From: Porphyrobacter sp.
GTDB taxonomy: Bacteria; Pseudomonadota; Alphaproteobacteria; Sphingomonadales; Sphingomonadaceae
Direction of reading: 5' to 3'
Assembly (NCBI GenBank): GCA_021732945.1
Contig: JAKFWB010000097.1
Location: 1-6,611 of the forward strand
Length of the DNA: 6,611 nt
Part shown: piece by piece, positions 5,792 through 6,611 of the stretch
Layout of the letters: every line of letters begins with the position of its first letter
How positions within the stretch are numbered: position 1 is the first letter of the stretch
The notes under the pieces: generated by a model
Databases searched by the model: none
Seen by the model: the letters and a program-made list of their open reading frames with translations, nothing else
Told to the model about the DNA's origin: nothing
Position numbers and translations under genes: made by a program

Positions 5792-6611
5792 AACTTTGCG
5801 AAGCTTCAATGAAGCCGGTTCGCTGGGCATTTAGCATAAGAAATGCTGCAACTGCGTAAATCCCCCATAGCTCCCACGATCGGTCTGCGTCAACCATGTT
5901 GGCCCGCCCTTCGCCTAGCAGCCTCTCCAAGCCCTTGCTTTCGCAGATTTCATTGAGGAATGACAATCCCGGGCCTTCACAAAAATGCGCCATTTCGAGG
6001 TCAGTTACGTCCGATTCAAAATCGGCCTTGGTCGACCGATCCAGAATCATGCGCGGCAAGATTCCCTGCATTGCGATCCGGTGTATCACCTTGGTCACGC
6101 CGGCGCAGCGTCGGATATTTTCGGGCGTGGCCAAGCTGAAGCCGATGAATTGACGGGTCAACATCGGGTTGCGTGCCTCGATACCATTGTTGCCGCGCTG
6201 ACGTTGCATCCGCGAAGCGCCATAAGCACTGTAAGGAGACGAAAACAAATTCTGCTTCTGCCAAGCGATCGGATCGGTCGGCAAAGAAGCAGCATAGGCT
6301 GCCTCTTGGCGTTCCAACAGCGCGCGCAAGTCAGCCTTAAGCCAGAAATATTGTTCTGGATCAGCATATTGTGCAACGCGGCGAGCTGCACGACGGGCCG
6401 CCCGCAAGCGATCTGGCACCAACGCGGAAAGGCCGGTCCGCAGGGCCTTGGGCAGCGATGCGCGCCACCCAAGCGCCGCCGCATCAAGCCGCAAAGCCGA
6501 AACAAAACCTATCAAATCGGCATCAGATACGAACTCGCTGTAGTAGTCCCAGCTGCCTTGCAACCATTCATCCCCGCCATCGCCGTTGATGTAGACCCGC
6601 GATCCATCGGC
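5790..6611 (-). CDS. Asparagine-synthetase-like lasso cyclase (C), C-terminal part (5' end outside window)
   Basis: The visible 273 residues are the C-terminal part of an asparagine synthetase B homologue. In lasso clusters this enzyme adenylates the ring Asp or Glu with ATP and forms the isopeptide bond to the N-terminal amine. The open frame runs to the window edge, so a TTG at 6563 sometimes taken as a start is internal. Just inside the edge it reads YINGDGGDEW, matching the SGxGGDE element of the synthetase ATP pyrophosphatase domain, with Asn where Ser is usual. Downstream, the block IHRIAMQGILPRMILDRSTKADF has the conserved R..m.g.lP..v..R..K..f pattern of the synthetase domain's C-terminal half. 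The glutaminase-like N-terminal domain is outside the window. The stop is 8 bases before the precursor ATG. Base composition looks slightly less GC-rich than the left half by eye. Cyclase function is inferred from the adjacent precursor, PqqD-like protein and kinase. Confidence 0.92.
   Translation of the reverse strand, partial: ADGSRVYINGDGGDEWLQGSWDYYSEFVSDADLIGFVSALRLDAAALGWRASLPKALRTGLSALVPDRLRAARRAARRVAQYADPEQYFWLKADLRALLERQEAAYAASLPTDPIAWQKQNLFSSPYSAYGASRMQRQRGNNGIEARNPMLTRQFIGFSLATPENIRRCAGVTKVIHRIAMQGILPRMILDRSTKADFESDVTDLEMAHFCEGPGLSFLNEICESKGLERLLGEGRANMVDADRSWELWGIYAVAAFLMLNAQRTGFIEASQS

Noticed and set aside
5896..6153. Plus-strand 85-codon frame antisense to the cyclase
   Set aside because: It lies within a well-supported asparagine-synthetase-like gene and shows no recognisable features.

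Overview
The window looks like part of an alphaproteobacterial chromosome. The high GC content with strong third-position G/C, the style of the genes and the precursor leader suggest a sphingomonad, but this is inferred from style, with no ribosomal or housekeeping marker to confirm it. It holds most of a lasso-peptide (RiPP) gene cluster with an unusual set of tailoring genes. Both ends are cut: a glycosyltransferase lacks its N-terminus at the left edge, and the lasso cyclase lacks its N-terminal part at the right edge.

Layout. Plus strand, left half (1-3259): the 3' end of a family 2 glycosyltransferase, then a nucleotidyltransferase-fold protein (NTP_transf_5 type), then an ABC exporter with fused membrane and ATPase domains. 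The genes are tightly spaced (12 bases, then a 4-base GTGA overlap), so they read as one operon. Minus strand, right half (6611 down to 3256): an asparagine-synthetase-like lasso cyclase (C), a 42-residue lasso precursor (A) absent from a standard long-ORF list, a gap of 132 bases holding a rho-independent terminator or attenuator, a class I methyltransferase of arginine-methyltransferase architecture, an HPr-kinase-like peptide kinase (K), and a PqqD-like leader-binding protein (B1). The two operons converge and their stop codons overlap on a TTAA at 3256-3259.

How the genes may work together. B1 should bind the YxxPxLxxxG motif of the precursor leader. A B2 leader peptidase, not seen here, would cut after the Thr-Gly that ends the leader. 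The cyclase would join Gly1 to Asp8 of the predicted core GSGTMMMDAGVMMVQT. The kinase probably phosphorylates the C-terminal Thr, by analogy with paeninodin and pseudomycoidin. The nucleotidyltransferase-like protein, possibly with the glycosyltransferase, may decorate that phosphate, the methyltransferase adds a further group, and the ABC protein exports the product.

The most interesting points are the core itself (five Met in sixteen residues, no aromatic or basic residue), the arginine-methyltransferase-like enzyme that has lost the double-E and THW arginine-recognition motifs and sits beside a core with no arginine, the combination of kinase, nucleotidyltransferase, glycosyltransferase and methyltransferase around one lasso precursor, and the C-before-A gene order with a terminator just after A. 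No tRNA, rRNA, CRISPR array, insertion sequence or large repeat is visible, and no gene-free stretch exceeds about 132 bases.
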